A stretch of 61,069 nucleotides of DNA from Spirochaetae bacterium HGW-Spirochaetae-1 (lineage in GTDB: Bacteria; Spirochaetota; UBA4802; UBA5550): contig PGXY01000013.1 in assembly GCA_002839375.1 (NCBI GenBank), positions 1 to 61,069 on the forward strand. Direction: 5' to 3'. Both the position numbers and the translations under genes were made by a program. This document shows positions 25,301 through 35,701 of the stretch, piece after piece (position 1 is the stretch's first letter; every line of letters begins with the position of its first letter). The notes below the pieces were generated by a model, which saw only the letters and a list, made by a program, of their open reading frames with translations, was not told where the DNA came from and did no database searches.

Positions 25301-26452
25301 ATGAACAGGCTGACAATATTCACGGGCTGCATCATTGCAGCAGCTATGGCCATGTTTGCTGTTGGAATAATGGCATGGGCCGCAGAACCTGAAATTCAAA
25401 GACAGCCGTATCTGTTCGTCCACGAAGCCTGGGATCATCCGGATCTAAACCGACTCAGGGAACAATATGATTTTGATGAGTATTGTCTGAAGGAAAATAA
25501 TGAATTTAACCGGATGGTCATGCTCAAATCCTGGGTATATCATCATCTCCGATATAGCTTCAATTCTCCATATCCGCAGTTAAGAAATTCCCTGGAGATT
25601 CTCAGAAAATCGTCAGAAGGAACAGCTTTCCTCTGTTCGTCCTATGCAGCGCTCTACATGCAGTGCGCCCTCAGTATGGGCTGGACGTCCCGGTATATTT
25701 TTCTTCGTAAGCCTTCGGGGGAAATGCATGCAGCCGTTGATGTATGGTCCAATGTTTATAAAAAATGGGTTTATATAGACCCTACATGGAATATACATCT
25801 TGAAGGAACAAAAGAGCAGGTACCTCTATCCGTGCTGGAAATGCGTGATGACTGGATCAGGGACCGCGGTAAATCCATGATATACGTTTATGGTGCGGGC
25901 CGAACTCAGAAGAGGTATGATTTTCATAAACTTCCCATAACCCGGAACGATTCCGTACTCTGGCGCAGAATGCCTGTCACAAAGGAATGGATCAGCTATA
26001 CCTATGAGATTGCCTATGTGGGAAGGAATAATTTTTTCACTCATGGAGACGGCTCTGGAATGGATATATGGGACTCCATGTATATTATAAAAGATAATAT
26101 CAATGGAAAAGACAGGAATTGGCCCTTTGCTGATAAAACACCATTGTCTGCCGATCGGCTTTTACATGATCTCAATATATGCCGGGGAAAAATAGCTGAA
26201 TATAATCCCAAAAATGAAACATACCATATACGCTTCGTTTCTTCTGAATATAATTTTTATACGCCGTCATTCAGTCAATTTCAGGTGGAGACAGAAAATA
26301 ATAAGTGGACAATACTTCCCGGATTTATTGAAATTGGAAAAAAAAAGCTCCGTGAAGGCTTCCGCATCAGAACTTTAAACAAACGGAATGTTCCGGGACC
26401 AGCATGTCTTATCAGAATGACTGATGAAGGCATCCTTGATACCGTTGATTGA
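25301..26452 (+). CDS. Exported transglutaminase-like protein
   Basis: A 383-residue protein with an N-terminal signal/anchor (about residues 5-27). The transglutaminase catalytic triad is visible: Cys in GTAFLCSSYAALYMQ, His in EMHAAVDVW, Asp in YIDPTWN. The order and spacing fit the bacterial transglutaminase-like (cysteine protease-type) superfamily. Its role may be cross-linking or peptide cleavage at the cell surface. It is coupled to the lipoprotein gene upstream and followed after 48 bp by a MATE transporter. Confidence 0.85.
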   Translation: MNRLTIFTGCIIAAAMAMFAVGIMAWAAEPEIQRQPYLFVHEAWDHPDLNRLREQYDFDEYCLKENNEFNRMVMLKSWVYHHLRYSFNSPYPQLRNSLEILRKSSEGTAFLCSSYAALYMQCALSMGWTSRYIFLRKPSGEMHAAVDVWSNVYKKWVYIDPTWNIHLEGTKEQVPLSVLEMRDDWIRDRGKSMIYVYGAGRTQKRYDFHKLPITRNDSVLWRRMPVTKEWISYTYEIAYVGRNNFFTHGDGSGMDIWDSMYIIKDNINGKDRNWPFADKTPLSADRLLHDLNICRGKIAEYNPKNETYHIRFVSSEYNFYTPSFSQFQVETENNKWTILPGFIEIGKKKLREGFRIRTLNKRNVPGPACLIRMTDEGILDTVD

Positions 26453-26500
26453 CTGCCATCATGCCGCAAAAATAAAGATCTCCAGGTCTGAACAACAATT

Positions 26501-27910
26501 ATGATACCAATTATTTCCACATTATCAAAGCGTTTCTTAATACGCTGGAATGCGCCTTTCGGATACCGTCATCTGCTCGTGCTGGCCATACCGCTCATTA
26601 TCAGCACAGGGTCATGGTCCATTCAGCATGTCATTGACAGAATGTTTCTCACCTGGCATTCCGAAGCAGCAATTGCCGCGTCCATGCCTGCGGGAATTCT
26701 GAATTTTACCATAATAAGTTTTTTTATGGGCACGGCCAGTTATGTGAGTACTTTTGTAGCCCAGTATTTCGGATCAGATCAGCATAAGATGGTGGGACCC
26801 ATCGTATGGCAGGGAATGTATGTTTCTCTCATGTCGGCTTTCACTCTTTTTATGCTTATCCCTTTTGCGCCCCAGATATTCACGCTCATCGGTCACGATG
26901 AAGCGGTGAGGATACTTGAAACCGATTACTTCCAGATACTGTGCTTCGGCGGATTTCCCGTTGTCGCCTCATCTTGCCTGGCAGGACTTTTCTCCGGTCT
27001 GGGAAAAACCTGGATTGTTATGTTCGTTAATATTTTTTCTACAATAGTAAATATTGTATTTAACTATCTTCTTATTTTCGGCAACTACGGTTTCCCTGCC
27101 ATGGGCATCAGGGGAGCAGGTATTGCCACGGTAATTTCGGCCTGTGTGAACTTTCTCATCTATTTTGCCATAACTCTCGGTCCCTATTACCGGTCGGTTT
27201 TTGATTCGGTGCGGGGCTGGCGATTCAACAGGGTGTTGTTTATGAGGCTGATGAAATATGGACTGCCCAGCGGCGCCCAGTTTTTCCTCGATGTGGCTGG
27301 TTTTACTTTTTTCATTCTTATCATAGGTCGTCTCGGGAAAGTCAGTCTGGCCGCATCCAATATAGCGCTCACCGTAAACAACCTGGCCTTCATGCCCATG
27401 ATAGGGTTGGGAATTGCCGTGTCCATTCTTGTGGGACAGAATCTTGGTAGAAATGAACCTGAAAATGCTGAATACAGCGCCTATTCAGGATTTCACCTGA
27501 CCTTTATATATATGACAGCTATTGCGGCTCTTTTTGTTTTTTTCCCTGAAATATTCATTGGTATCTTCGCTGCCAAGGCAGATCCTGAAAAATTCAGAAA
27601 AATTTTTGAATTGACCGTTATTCTTTTGCGATTCGTAGCCTTCTATTCTGTTTTTGATACGCTCAATATCATATTCGCATCGGCAATTAAAGGAGCCGGG
27701 GATACACGCTTTGTCATGTATATGATTTCCAGTCTATCACTTACCGTTCTTGTCATTCCCACCTACGTATGCGTTGTCATATTTGAAATGGGTTTGTATG
27801 CCGGATGGACAATTGCTTCGGCATATGTCATTCTACTGGGATTTGTATTTCTCCTGCGGTTTAAAAACGGCAAGTGGAAAAAGATGCGCGTGATCGACAT
27901 GGGAAAATAG
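26501..27910 (+). CDS. MATE-family efflux transporter
   Basis: A 469-residue polytopic membrane protein with about twelve helices. Signature stretches: VIDRMFLTWHSEAAIAASMP near residues 45-65, IRGAGIATVISACVNF, AFMPMIGLGIAVSILVGQNLG, and IFASAIKGAGDTRFVMY. MATE proteins export cationic drugs or metabolites in exchange for Na+ or H+; those near polymer genes may move polymer precursors. It is the last gene of the lipoprotein-transglutaminase-MATE series. The ribosome site is weak. About 146 bp of unremarkable DNA separate it from the convergent hybrid kinase. Confidence 0.92.
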   Translation: MIPIISTLSKRFLIRWNAPFGYRHLLVLAIPLIISTGSWSIQHVIDRMFLTWHSEAAIAASMPAGILNFTIISFFMGTASYVSTFVAQYFGSDQHKMVGPIVWQGMYVSLMSAFTLFMLIPFAPQIFTLIGHDEAVRILETDYFQILCFGGFPVVASSCLAGLFSGLGKTWIVMFVNIFSTIVNIVFNYLLIFGNYGFPAMGIRGAGIATVISACVNFLIYFAITLGPYYRSVFDSVRGWRFNRVLFMRLMKYGLPSGAQFFLDVAGFTFFILIIGRLGKVSLAASNIALTVNNLAFMPMIGLGIAVSILVGQNLGRNEPENAEYSAYSGFHLTFIYMTAIAALFVFFPEIFIGIFAAKADPEKFRKIFELTVILLRFVAFYSVFDTLNIIFASAIKGAGDTRFVMYMISSLSLTVLVIPTYVCVVIFEMGLYAGWTIASAYVILLGFVFLLRFKNGKWKKMRVIDMGK

Positions 27911-28056
27911 TGATATGGAATCGGCAAGGGAAAGTATTAATCTTGAAACATACATTTTCAACAGTGGTAAGACAGGCTTGGCATAAAAGATTATTTTACA
28001 GATATAGCGCGGAATGGGTATACTATCATCTGATGAAAATACTGTGAATTGGAATA

Positions 28057-31000
28057 TCAGGATACGCTTTTAAGCATTCTATCAATATCCTGAAGCTGGT
28101 AAGGTTTGACAAGAATGCCTTTGAATCCATAATTACGGTAGTTGGCCATAACCTTATCGTCGGAATAACCGCTGGAAACTACGGCCTTGACATCGGGATC
28201 AATACTTATCAGCTCTTTTATAGTCTGGGCTCCCCCCATTCCTCCCGGAATCGTTAGATCTATTATAACCAGGTCAAACCGTGCACCTCTCTCCAGGTTT
28301 TCCCTGTACAGGCGGACTGCCTGGGACCCATCCCTGGATTTTACGACTGAGTAGCCAAGATGCCGGAACATTTTGTCAGCGACCTCTAAAATATAATCCT
28401 CGTCATCCATAATCAGTATCCTTCCCTCATGCATCTCAGGCTCCTGGTCTGAATCAGCCTGTTGTTGTATCTTGCCGATGGATTTTGTAAGGTATATGGA
28501 GAAAGAGGTTCCCGAACCGGGCTGGGATTTAACATCAATATAACCGCCATGTCTTTTAATAATGGAATAGCTGCTGGCAAGTCCGAGCCCGCTTCCTGAT
28601 TTTTTGGTAGTGAAATATGGATCAAAAATCTTTCCTATATTTTCCGATGGTATTCCGCAGCCGTTATCTGAAATAGTAATCTTCACATATTGACCGTCTG
28701 GAATCGGGAGATTCGCGGGAATGGAATGGATATTGCCTGCCGAAATAGTAATGATACCACCCTCGGTCATGGCCTGCATGGCATTGATTATCATATTACT
28801 GAAAACCTGGCTTATCTGGTCGATGTCGATTTCCACGGGCCAGATGTCACTATCTATCGTGATGGTGCAGGAAATACTGGAGCCTGCCAGTATAAAATCA
28901 ACACTGTCCTGGATCAGATCGCCTATTGAGACGGTATGCTTGATGGGCTCTCCACCCTTTGAAAATGTCAACAACTGACGTGTCAGATTGACCGCTCTTT
29001 TCCCCGCCTGTTCTGATTTATCTAGCAATTCCAGTAATTCTCTCGATTCCGCACTCATGGTTTTTGCGATGGAGATATTACCAATTATGCCCGTCAACAG
29101 ATTGTTGAAATCATGGGCTATTCCTCCTGCCAGTATGGAGAGAGACTCCATTTTGCTGATTCGCATTATTTCTTTTTCAAGTTTGCTCTTTTCAGTTATA
29201 TCCCTGATGGCAAGAACCATGCCCGCCATGACATCATGTTCCAGAAGAATAGGCGCGCAGTTTATCTCCACAATACATTCTGTACCATCTCTGGATATCA
29301 TGGCAAAGGGCATACCGATCGTATCAAGGTTGCCGATTTCTCTTATAAATTCAATATTACTGAAAAATAGTTCCTTGGCCCTCTGGTCCTTGAGATTAAT
29401 TACATCACTTATATGCATGGATACCGCTTCTTGCTGAGACCAGCCGGTAAGACTTTCTGCGACCTTATTAAGAAGGATAACCATGCCGTCCCTGTCACAG
29501 CTTATGACCGCATCTCCGATAGAACGTAGCGTTGCCGAAAGATGTTCCTTTTCCTGATTTATTTTATCCGTTGCATTGATAAGTTCATCATGGGTTTCCG
29601 ATAATTCTGTGTTCAGTTCTTCCAGTGCAGCACACTGATTCTGAATTTCATCATATTGGCTGCGTATTGTGTTTTCCGCCAGCTTCAATTCCGAAATATT
29701 CGTGATGATGGCAATTGACGCTTTCTGACCTTTGATGGAAGTCAGAGCAGCAGAAATGATTACATCGATGATCTTTTTATCAGCTGTAAACATTTGTGCC
29801 TCATATTGTGATGACGCAGCTTTTTCCGAATGGCGGTTATTGTACTGTTTCATCACCATCTCTCTTCCCGTTGGCGTATCGGGAAAAAAATCGTCAAGTT
29901 TAGTTGTATAAAAATCCCTTTCATTTTTACCGGTCATTTCTATCATTTTGTTATTGGCATAAATGGGTTTTTCATCGACAATAAGCATTATACCGTCATG
30001 TGCATTTTCTATAAGTATCCTGTACTTTTCCTCCGATTCTTTTAAATCCTTTTGTGCTTTTTCCCGTTCTCTCCTGTAAATATTTATTTTCTCAGCGATA
30101 CCAAGTGAGAGAAGGAGAACCAGCAGCGAAGACCCAATTTGATACGTCCAGTTTGTTAAAGTAGTGATGGTAGTCAGGCCGAATGCCCGGGCAGCATAAA
30201 TAAGGGCACCCAGGAGAAAAATAATCCATGACCCCATGTAGAAATATGCTTCGCGACGTCTTTTCAGAGCCGCTATAAATCCGGTAGCAATAAAGATTGT
30301 CATGATGATTAAAACATATATGACTGAAACCTGGGTGATGAGGAAATAGTCCATGAAAAACACAGCGATGATCAATGGCAAAGTACAAACCAGATAAACT
30401 ATAAAAATTTTATTCGCAAAGGGGAGAATTTTCTTCAGGTTGAGAAAACTTCTCGTAAAAAGCAGGCCGAAAGCACCGCTGAAAAATATAAAAAAGGGAT
30501 TGGAATAATGGGCCCATGCGATGGATTCAGGCCATAAATGCTGGAATGCAAGACCATTTTGATTCATGGAATACATGGAAATACCGAAGATGAAGCCAAC
30601 AAGATAGAGATAGGCCCAATCTTTGAAAGAAAAGAAAATTACCACATTGTAGAATATCAGGGCGATCATTATACCGTAGTAAATCCATAGCCACATCATT
30701 TCGTTATTCGTTTTTTTATAAAATTCAGTTGGTGACCAGGCTGATAGATTAAGGACAAGCGATCCCGTGGAATTCACTCTTATGAAAATATCCGAATCGC
30801 CCGGCGGGGATTCAACGGGAAAAACAAAGGAACGGGATTCAACCTGCCGTTTGGCAAAAGGATACTTATCCCCACCTGCATAATGAGTGGTTCCGCCAGA
30901 GTCCATTATATAGATATCGATAAAATCGATGAGAGGATATTCCTCTTCTAGCAGCCAGCTGATTGCATGATTTGTGAAATTATGCACTTTCATCTTGAGC

Positions 31001-31254
31001 CAGAATGTGGAACGGCTGTATCCAAAACTTTTTGTTTCATTGCTCAAATTCCGGAATTGCATGGTGATGGGCTCGGTTAGAACGTCACTGAGATTGAGAT
31101 TGCCTTGGGGGTCTTCATAATACTGCATCCAGGTTGAGAGCCGTGTCGATTTTAAATCATCACCGAGCCTGAATATATTTTCAGCAACCAGTGGAGTTGT
31201 TGCTAAAAACAAAAAAATGATATTTATAGCGATTCTTTGCGTGTATTTTATCAT
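28057..31254 (-). CDS. Hybrid sensor histidine kinase (7TMR-DISM, two PAS, HisKA, HATPase, receiver)
   Basis: A 1065-residue kinase. Order: signal peptide; extracellular 7TMR-DISM domain (about 35-175); seven membrane helices (about 185-395); PAS 1 (about 410-530); coiled-coil (about 535-570); PAS 2 (about 575-695); HisKA with the phospho-histidine in [11 protein letters not shown] (about 710); HATPase with DNGCGIP and [12 protein letters not shown] (about 815-930); receiver with the phospho-aspartate in [13 protein letters not shown] (about 945-1060). The receiver being fused means the phosphate goes to an unlinked partner or the receiver acts on the kinase. The 7TMR-DISM type is common in Leptospira and other diderms. 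No response regulator gene adjoins it. Confidence 0.95.
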   Translation of the reverse strand: MIKYTQRIAINIIFLFLATTPLVAENIFRLGDDLKSTRLSTWMQYYEDPQGNLNLSDVLTEPITMQFRNLSNETKSFGYSRSTFWLKMKVHNFTNHAISWLLEEEYPLIDFIDIYIMDSGGTTHYAGGDKYPFAKRQVESRSFVFPVESPPGDSDIFIRVNSTGSLVLNLSAWSPTEFYKKTNNEMMWLWIYYGIMIALIFYNVVIFFSFKDWAYLYLVGFIFGISMYSMNQNGLAFQHLWPESIAWAHYSNPFFIFFSGAFGLLFTRSFLNLKKILPFANKIFIVYLVCTLPLIIAVFFMDYFLITQVSVIYVLIIMTIFIATGFIAALKRRREAYFYMGSWIIFLLGALIYAARAFGLTTITTLTNWTYQIGSSLLVLLLSLGIAEKINIYRREREKAQKDLKESEEKYRILIENAHDGIMLIVDEKPIYANNKMIEMTGKNERDFYTTKLDDFFPDTPTGREMVMKQYNNRHSEKAASSQYEAQMFTADKKIIDVIISAALTSIKGQKASIAIITNISELKLAENTIRSQYDEIQNQCAALEELNTELSETHDELINATDKINQEKEHLSATLRSIGDAVISCDRDGMVILLNKVAESLTGWSQQEAVSMHISDVINLKDQRAKELFFSNIEFIREIGNLDTIGMPFAMISRDGTECIVEINCAPILLEHDVMAGMVLAIRDITEKSKLEKEIMRISKMESLSILAGGIAHDFNNLLTGIIGNISIAKTMSAESRELLELLDKSEQAGKRAVNLTRQLLTFSKGGEPIKHTVSIGDLIQDSVDFILAGSSISCTITIDSDIWPVEIDIDQISQVFSNMIINAMQAMTEGGIITISAGNIHSIPANLPIPDGQYVKITISDNGCGIPSENIGKIFDPYFTTKKSGSGLGLASSYSIIKRHGGYIDVKSQPGSGTSFSIYLTKSIGKIQQQADSDQEPEMHEGRILIMDDEDYILEVADKMFRHLGYSVVKSRDGSQAVRLYRENLERGARFDLVIIDLTIPGGMGGAQTIKELISIDPDVKAVVSSGYSDDKVMANYRNYGFKGILVKPYQLQDIDRMLKSVS

Positions 31255-31518
31255 GAATATTCTATCTGAAACATAATTATGTTTTCACATTCTATACGTA
31301 TAATTGAATAACTACCAAATGTCAAGATTTAATACGGATCGGCTCTTCTTAAAAATGCTTTTTGGGGATCGGTTATTCAAATGAATCACTGTCTCGCTCC
31401 CATTTATCGATAGTATATGTGCAATAATCCGGCAGGAAAAATAAGAAAAAGTACTTGCCTGTCCGATGACGGGAGAAAATATAGCCGTGACTTTAATTAT
31501 AATGTTCCGGAGAAGTAA

Positions 31519-32028
31519 ATGAACGCTCCCGACTTCAGTAAAACATTGAAATTGCTTCCCAACAGGGATGATCATAACTGTTTTGGCTGCAGTCCCTCAA
31601 ACCAGTCAGGGCTGCAGATGAAATTTTATACCGATGATACTAGAGTTTATTCCAGGCTTTCCGTGCCGGAGCATTTATGTGGATGGAACACGCTTGTCCA
31701 TGGAGGAGTGATATCAACTATCCTGGATGAAATAATGAGTTGGGGTGCCATATACCTGCTGAGACAGATAGTGCTGACAAAATCCATCTCTGTAGATTTT
31801 CTGCAGCCCATCATGATCAATGAAGATATACGGGTAGAAGGGAAGGTGCTTGAAAGGACCGGTGAAAGGGAAGCTGTCATGCAGGGTTTTATTTACAATG
31901 ATAAAGGCGTTCTTGCAGCCCGTTCCACGGGGATATTTGCCCTTTTTTCTCCCGATGTTCTTAGAGAAAAAGGAATCATGTCCGATAAGGATATCCAGTA
32001 CTTTGAAATGATGATGCTGAACAATTGA
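31519..32028 (+). CDS. PaaI-type hotdog-fold thioesterase
   Basis: A 169-residue hotdog-domain acyl-CoA thioesterase. An N-terminal NCFGCSPSNQSGLQMKF is followed by the active-site loop LVHGGVISTILDEIMSW, typical of the PaaI/YigI-like group (HGG with a downstream Asp/Glu). It likely cleaves short or aromatic acyl-CoA. GGAGAAGTAA precedes the ATG. It stands alone, divergent from the hybrid kinase, and is followed by a strong terminator. The 264-bp gap upstream shows no gene. Confidence 0.88.
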   Translation: MNAPDFSKTLKLLPNRDDHNCFGCSPSNQSGLQMKFYTDDTRVYSRLSVPEHLCGWNTLVHGGVISTILDEIMSWGAIYLLRQIVLTKSISVDFLQPIMINEDIRVEGKVLERTGEREAVMQGFIYNDKGVLAARSTGIFALFSPDVLREKGIMSDKDIQYFEMMMLNN

Positions 32029-32057
32029 AAGCAATAGTATGATTAATCTATCATATA

Positions 32058-32092
32058 AAGATGCCCCGCAGCAGAATGGAGCGGGGCATCTT
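32058..32092. terminator. Bidirectional terminator after the thioesterase gene
   Basis: A 12-bp perfect stem (AAGATGCCCCGC / GCGGGGCATCTT) with an 11-nt loop, placed between convergent genes ending at 32028 and 32137. Confidence 0.85.
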
Positions 32093-32136
32093 AAAACTGT
32101 TACCGATGATTCCGGAATATTATGCAGCAACTCACA

Positions 32137-32982
32137 TTACTTTTTAAAGTTATACGGCACATTGGACATTTCCTCAACCCTGTTTTGCAGCTGCCTGTAA
32201 AGAGTTTTTTCATCTTCCACGATTAACTCAATTGCATTCTGCTTGCAGGTTTCGATGCACATACCGCAGGCCTTGCAATCGGCCGAAATAGTGGCCTTGC
32301 CGTTTATCATCCTCATTTCATTGACAAAGCATTTTTCTATGCAGATCCCGCAACCGTTGCATTTTTCAGCATTGACACGAATAGAAAGACCGGGGAGTTT
32401 TTTATATGTCCGGTTCAACTCCGGGCCGCGTACTTTCATATGTTTGCGGTAAAGACACTTGTTATCATCGCAGAAACAGATGAACATAAGCCTCTTAAAA
32501 TCGGGAAGCTGGAAAGCGAGGGCATCGATCCATACATGTGCCAGGTTTGCCACAAGACCGGCCTCGGCGGCCCGGCCTATATGGCTGACTGCCTCTTCTG
32601 GAGAAACGAATCTGCCATGGGAAGGATGTATCCGCCGCGTGGCAGGACCATAGGCGATGCAGCCGATTTTCATCCGGGGGCTTTTTCTGTCCATTACTCC
32701 GTGGCACATGCATTCATTAAGGACAAAGATGTTTTCCTTAATATCATACATAAGTTTTTCCAGCACTTTTCTCGGCACGGGAGTTGTGTCCGGAGGACTG
32801 ACTTCTTCTTTTATGGGAATTGATGTCAGTTCATTGTGAGGCGCCTTAAAAAAGAGATTGATGAATGACCGGAGATAGGGAACATTGCTCAATCTTTTTC
32901 CCAAAATAATAGTAGGCCAGGAAAGCCATAACTGCAGCTTCACCAGCGCATTGTTGGGACCATAGCGGAGTATATTTTTCAT
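32137..32982 (-). CDS. 4Fe-4S dicluster-domain protein of unknown function
   Basis: A 281-residue protein. Residues 215-265 hold two ferredoxin-type clusters: CNGCGICIEKCFV and CKACGMCIETCKQN. The first 200 residues carry further cysteines (ECMCHGV, MKIGC, FICFCDDNKC) that may bind another cluster. There is no signal peptide; a hydrophobic patch near residues 18-30 could touch the membrane. It is probably a redox protein that accepts or passes on electrons. It lies convergent to the thioesterase and 55 bp from a small membrane protein gene upstream. Confidence 0.82.
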   Translation of the reverse strand: MKNILRYGPNNALVKLQLWLSWPTIILGKRLSNVPYLRSFINLFFKAPHNELTSIPIKEEVSPPDTTPVPRKVLEKLMYDIKENIFVLNECMCHGVMDRKSPRMKIGCIAYGPATRRIHPSHGRFVSPEEAVSHIGRAAEAGLVANLAHVWIDALAFQLPDFKRLMFICFCDDNKCLYRKHMKVRGPELNRTYKKLPGLSIRVNAEKCNGCGICIEKCFVNEMRMINGKATISADCKACGMCIETCKQNAIELIVEDEKTLYRQLQNRVEEMSNVPYNFKK

Positions 32983-33037
32983 AATTTCATCTACCTTTGG
33001 TTGTTGTGGTGTTTGACTGTTGGAGAACCAGTATTTT

Positions 33038-33307
33038 TTAGTTGTCTATTATATTTTTGCTGAGTGGAATCCACCAGGTAAAACCGAAAATGAAGGCTTT
33101 AACGGCGGATTTTGTTTTTGATATCCCCCTGGACGAGCCGACCTGTATTCCTTTTTTTATTTCCGACACATGAAGGATTATCAGGGCAATAAAGACTCCC
33201 CAGCCCCAGAGTGGTTTTCCAAAAAAGTATCCTAAAAAAATAACGGCCGGCCAGAGTAAAAGTGCTCCTGCCATGAGATTATACCAGAAGAATTTTGACT
33301 TAAACAC
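33038..33307 (-). CDS. Small membrane protein, 89 residues, unknown function
   Basis: Begins at a GTG at 33307 with GGAGG eight nt upstream; an earlier in-frame ATG would overlap the kinase gene. Two hydrophobic helices (about residues 8-28 and 33-48) and a third at the C-terminus (about 70-82, FIFGFTWWIPL) are visible, with VSEIKKG between. It starts 20 bp after the end of the sensor kinase gene on the same strand, so it is probably co-transcribed. The family is not recognised. Confidence 0.65.
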   Translation of the reverse strand: MFKSKFFWYNLMAGALLLWPAVIFLGYFFGKPLWGWGVFIALIILHVSEIKKGIQVGSSRGISKTKSAVKAFIFGFTWWIPLSKNIIDN

Positions 33308-33327
33308 AGGTGAAGCCTCCTTTGCTT

Positions 33328-35367
33328 TTATTGTCCTGTTACGGCAGGGAGGGAGACCGAGAAGCAGGTCCATTCTCCTTCTTTTGATGTAACCGAAATA
33401 CTACCCTGATGATTATTGGTGATGATAAAATATGAGATATAAAGTCCGAGGCCTGTTCCCTGTCCCGTGTCTTTCGTGGAAAAGAAAGGCTCGAAAATAT
33501 GCTTCTGTATGTGGGCCGGAATTCCCGGTCCATTGTCGCATATTTCAATAACTATTTTATCGTCACGCAGATATGTGTTTATTTGTATTTCAGGCTCCAC
33601 GCTGATCCCGGTCCTCTCTGCCATGGCTTGCGCAGCATTCTTCAGAAGATTCAGAAAAACCTGCTCCATCTCAGTGGAGGAACACAGGGGCTTTTGTATC
33701 TGCGTGTCGTAATTTTTTACTATATTTATATTTCTGAAATCATATTTTTTTTTCAGATCATAATCATTAATGGCGAGGTCAATTGATTTGTCAATAATAT
33801 CATTAATATCACAGACAATTCTGCCCGATTTAGAACCTTTGCTGAATTCAAGCATATTCTGTATTATCTTTGAGGCCCTGATTCCTGCTTCCAGTATCCC
33901 GTCGAGGTAGTATGGAATTTTTTTATCTTCAAACAGTCTCTGAAGAGCCGTCGGTTCAATGCCATATTCCTTGAAAATACTATTGTTGTAACTTTCTCCT
34001 GGAGAGATCCTTCTGATTACACTTTGTATCCCCTGTATTATGATGCCCAGGGGATTATTTATTTCGTGAGCCATCCCTGCCGCAAGACCTCCCACGGTAA
34101 GCATTTTATCGTTAAGAACCATCAATTCCTGCATTTTTACTCGTTCAGTCGTGTCATCAATTCGTATAACGACTCCTTTTCTTTCTTCGTCCAGTACCGG
34201 GTATATAATAAGATCGTTATAAAAGCGGTTGTCCCCACGGTAGTTTACCAGTTTTTCCCGTACAATGATTTCCTGTGTTGCAATTGCTTTTTGAATATCA
34301 TCACTATACTGATTATAAGCGGGTACAATGTCTTCCAGCTTTTTACCAAGAGCTTCTTCTTGAGAGATTCCAGTCTTGTTCTGGGCGCAGGAGTTCCATT
34401 GTGTTATTTTCAGCTCTTCATTTAAACATATCACGATTGAAGGCATAAAATCTATAATTCCGTTAAGTATATTTTTGGTATCCTTCAGCTTACTTTCTGC
34501 ATCCTTCCTTTTTCCGATCATGTGATTGGCTGATTCAGCCAGATCCCTGAATTCAGACAATGACAGACGGTCGATGTCTATTGTCCCATAGCTGTCGGCC
34601 GATTGATTGAAAAATTTTGAAAAGACCTTGTACTCTCCGTCAAGCTTTTTTGAAATGAATAAGGCAATGATGAAGACTATACACAATATCCCCAGCGACA
34701 GGAACAGAATCTTATAGATTAGCCGGATCACATGAGATTGGAGTTCTTTTCGACTTTTCTCAATATAGTTGTCAATTTCATAAACATAAATACCCAGTCC
34801 CACGTACCATTCCCATTCGCCCACAGCCTTCACATAGCTGATTTTAGGCCTGGGCTCCGTACCCTCGAATTCAGGCATGACATAGTGAAGGTATCCGCCC
34901 CCTGTCTGGGAAAGGGCTATAAGTTCCCTGACGATCTTCACCCCATTAGTGTCTGTCACATCGATCATGTTTTTTCCCCGGGCAGGCCCCAGGAGGCTGA
35001 TGCCATCCCATGTACCGGCAAAAATATACCCCTGCTTGCCGAATGTCATCATCGATAATCGCTCCAGGACATCTCTCTGAAGTTTCTTCTTGTTGTAATC
35101 ATGTTTTTGTTCTGAACCCGATGTCTCCATGAGCTTTCGTTTAAGGAAATAGACACTCTCGACTGCCATATCCACATTATTTTTTAATTTTACTCTTTCA
35201 CTCTCCAGATAACGTTCTTTTATCAGAGCAGCTTCAACATCAAATTTTTTGTATTCAGAACTGACCCAGAGATAATTAATGGGAACCATGATTATCAAAG
35301 TGATAAAAAGCATGGAGAAAAGAAAAATTGAAGTGATGCTTCTTTTTTTTAAGCGTTTTATGATCAT
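33328..35367 (-). CDS. Sensor histidine kinase with Cache-type periplasmic domain and PAS
   Basis: A 679-residue kinase. A membrane helix (about residues 13-33) leads to a periplasmic Cache-like domain (about 35-205: GYIFAGTWDGISLLGPARGKNM, GGYLHYVMPEFEG, YVGLGIYVYE). A second membrane helix (about 220-240), a PAS domain (about 295-405), HisKA (GGLAAGMAHEINNPLGI, about 440) and HATPase (NLLKNAAQAM, CDNGPGIP, GQGTGLGLY, about 555-675) follow. Cache domains bind small molecules such as amino acids or organic acids. No response regulator gene is next to it; a small membrane protein gene follows. Confidence 0.92.
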   Translation of the reverse strand: MIIKRLKKRSITSIFLFSMLFITLIIMVPINYLWVSSEYKKFDVEAALIKERYLESERVKLKNNVDMAVESVYFLKRKLMETSGSEQKHDYNKKKLQRDVLERLSMMTFGKQGYIFAGTWDGISLLGPARGKNMIDVTDTNGVKIVRELIALSQTGGGYLHYVMPEFEGTEPRPKISYVKAVGEWEWYVGLGIYVYEIDNYIEKSRKELQSHVIRLIYKILFLSLGILCIVFIIALFISKKLDGEYKVFSKFFNQSADSYGTIDIDRLSLSEFRDLAESANHMIGKRKDAESKLKDTKNILNGIIDFMPSIVICLNEELKITQWNSCAQNKTGISQEEALGKKLEDIVPAYNQYSDDIQKAIATQEIIVREKLVNYRGDNRFYNDLIIYPVLDEERKGVVIRIDDTTERVKMQELMVLNDKMLTVGGLAAGMAHEINNPLGIIIQGIQSVIRRISPGESYNNSIFKEYGIEPTALQRLFEDKKIPYYLDGILEAGIRASKIIQNMLEFSKGSKSGRIVCDINDIIDKSIDLAINDYDLKKKYDFRNINIVKNYDTQIQKPLCSSTEMEQVFLNLLKNAAQAMAERTGISVEPEIQINTYLRDDKIVIEICDNGPGIPAHIQKHIFEPFFSTKDTGQGTGLGLYISYFIITNNHQGSISVTSKEGEWTCFSVSLPAVTGQ

Positions 35368-35466
35368 CTTTTTATTGTATCCCGAGAAAAGACCACACCT
35401 GGTTGATGAATTATATATTAGCCGTAAAGATTATTCAAGTAATTAACTATAATAAAAACCTTGATA

Positions 35467-35605
35467 AGGGAACCTCTATGAATCATTATTTAGCAGAGTG
35501 AGCTGGTTCTGCATTCGATCATCGTGATCAGCAGGCACAAACTTTGGGAAAATAAGGTTTTTTCATTTTATTGTTAATGAAAAACCTTATTTTTAGAGGT
35601 GCCCA
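35467..35605. mobile_element. Small TA-flanked inverted-repeat element (MITE-like), copy B
   Basis: A 139-bp non-coding element in the 333-bp gap between the sensor kinase and phosphofructokinase. The left end AGGGAACCTCTA and the right end TAGAGGTGCCCA are imperfect inverted repeats and TA flanks both (35465-35466 and 35606-35607). It shares TATGAAT/TATAAAT after the left end, the CACAAAC..GG.AAAA stretch and the AGAGGTGCCCATAAAT right side with copy A (20189-20267). Inside, AAGGTTTTTTCATT pairs with AATGAAAAACCTT (35553-35587) before a T-run, a possible weak terminator. The rest of the gap shows no gene. Confidence 0.65.
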
Positions 35606-35701
35606 TAAATTATATGAATAAAGATGTCTTTTCTCTTGACTGCTTCACAATGCTGGCATAGAGTATATTTATTTATAGTAGCAACAGGTTATGAGGAGCA
35701 T

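Noticed and set aside
31312-31575. 87-residue minus-strand frame ahead of the thioesterase gene
   Set aside because: No family features and it overlaps the start of the well-supported plus-strand thioesterase.
35624-35701. N-terminal extension of phosphofructokinase by 26 residues
   Set aside because: No homology to the family and no ribosome site; the ATG at 35702 has GAGGAG upstream.
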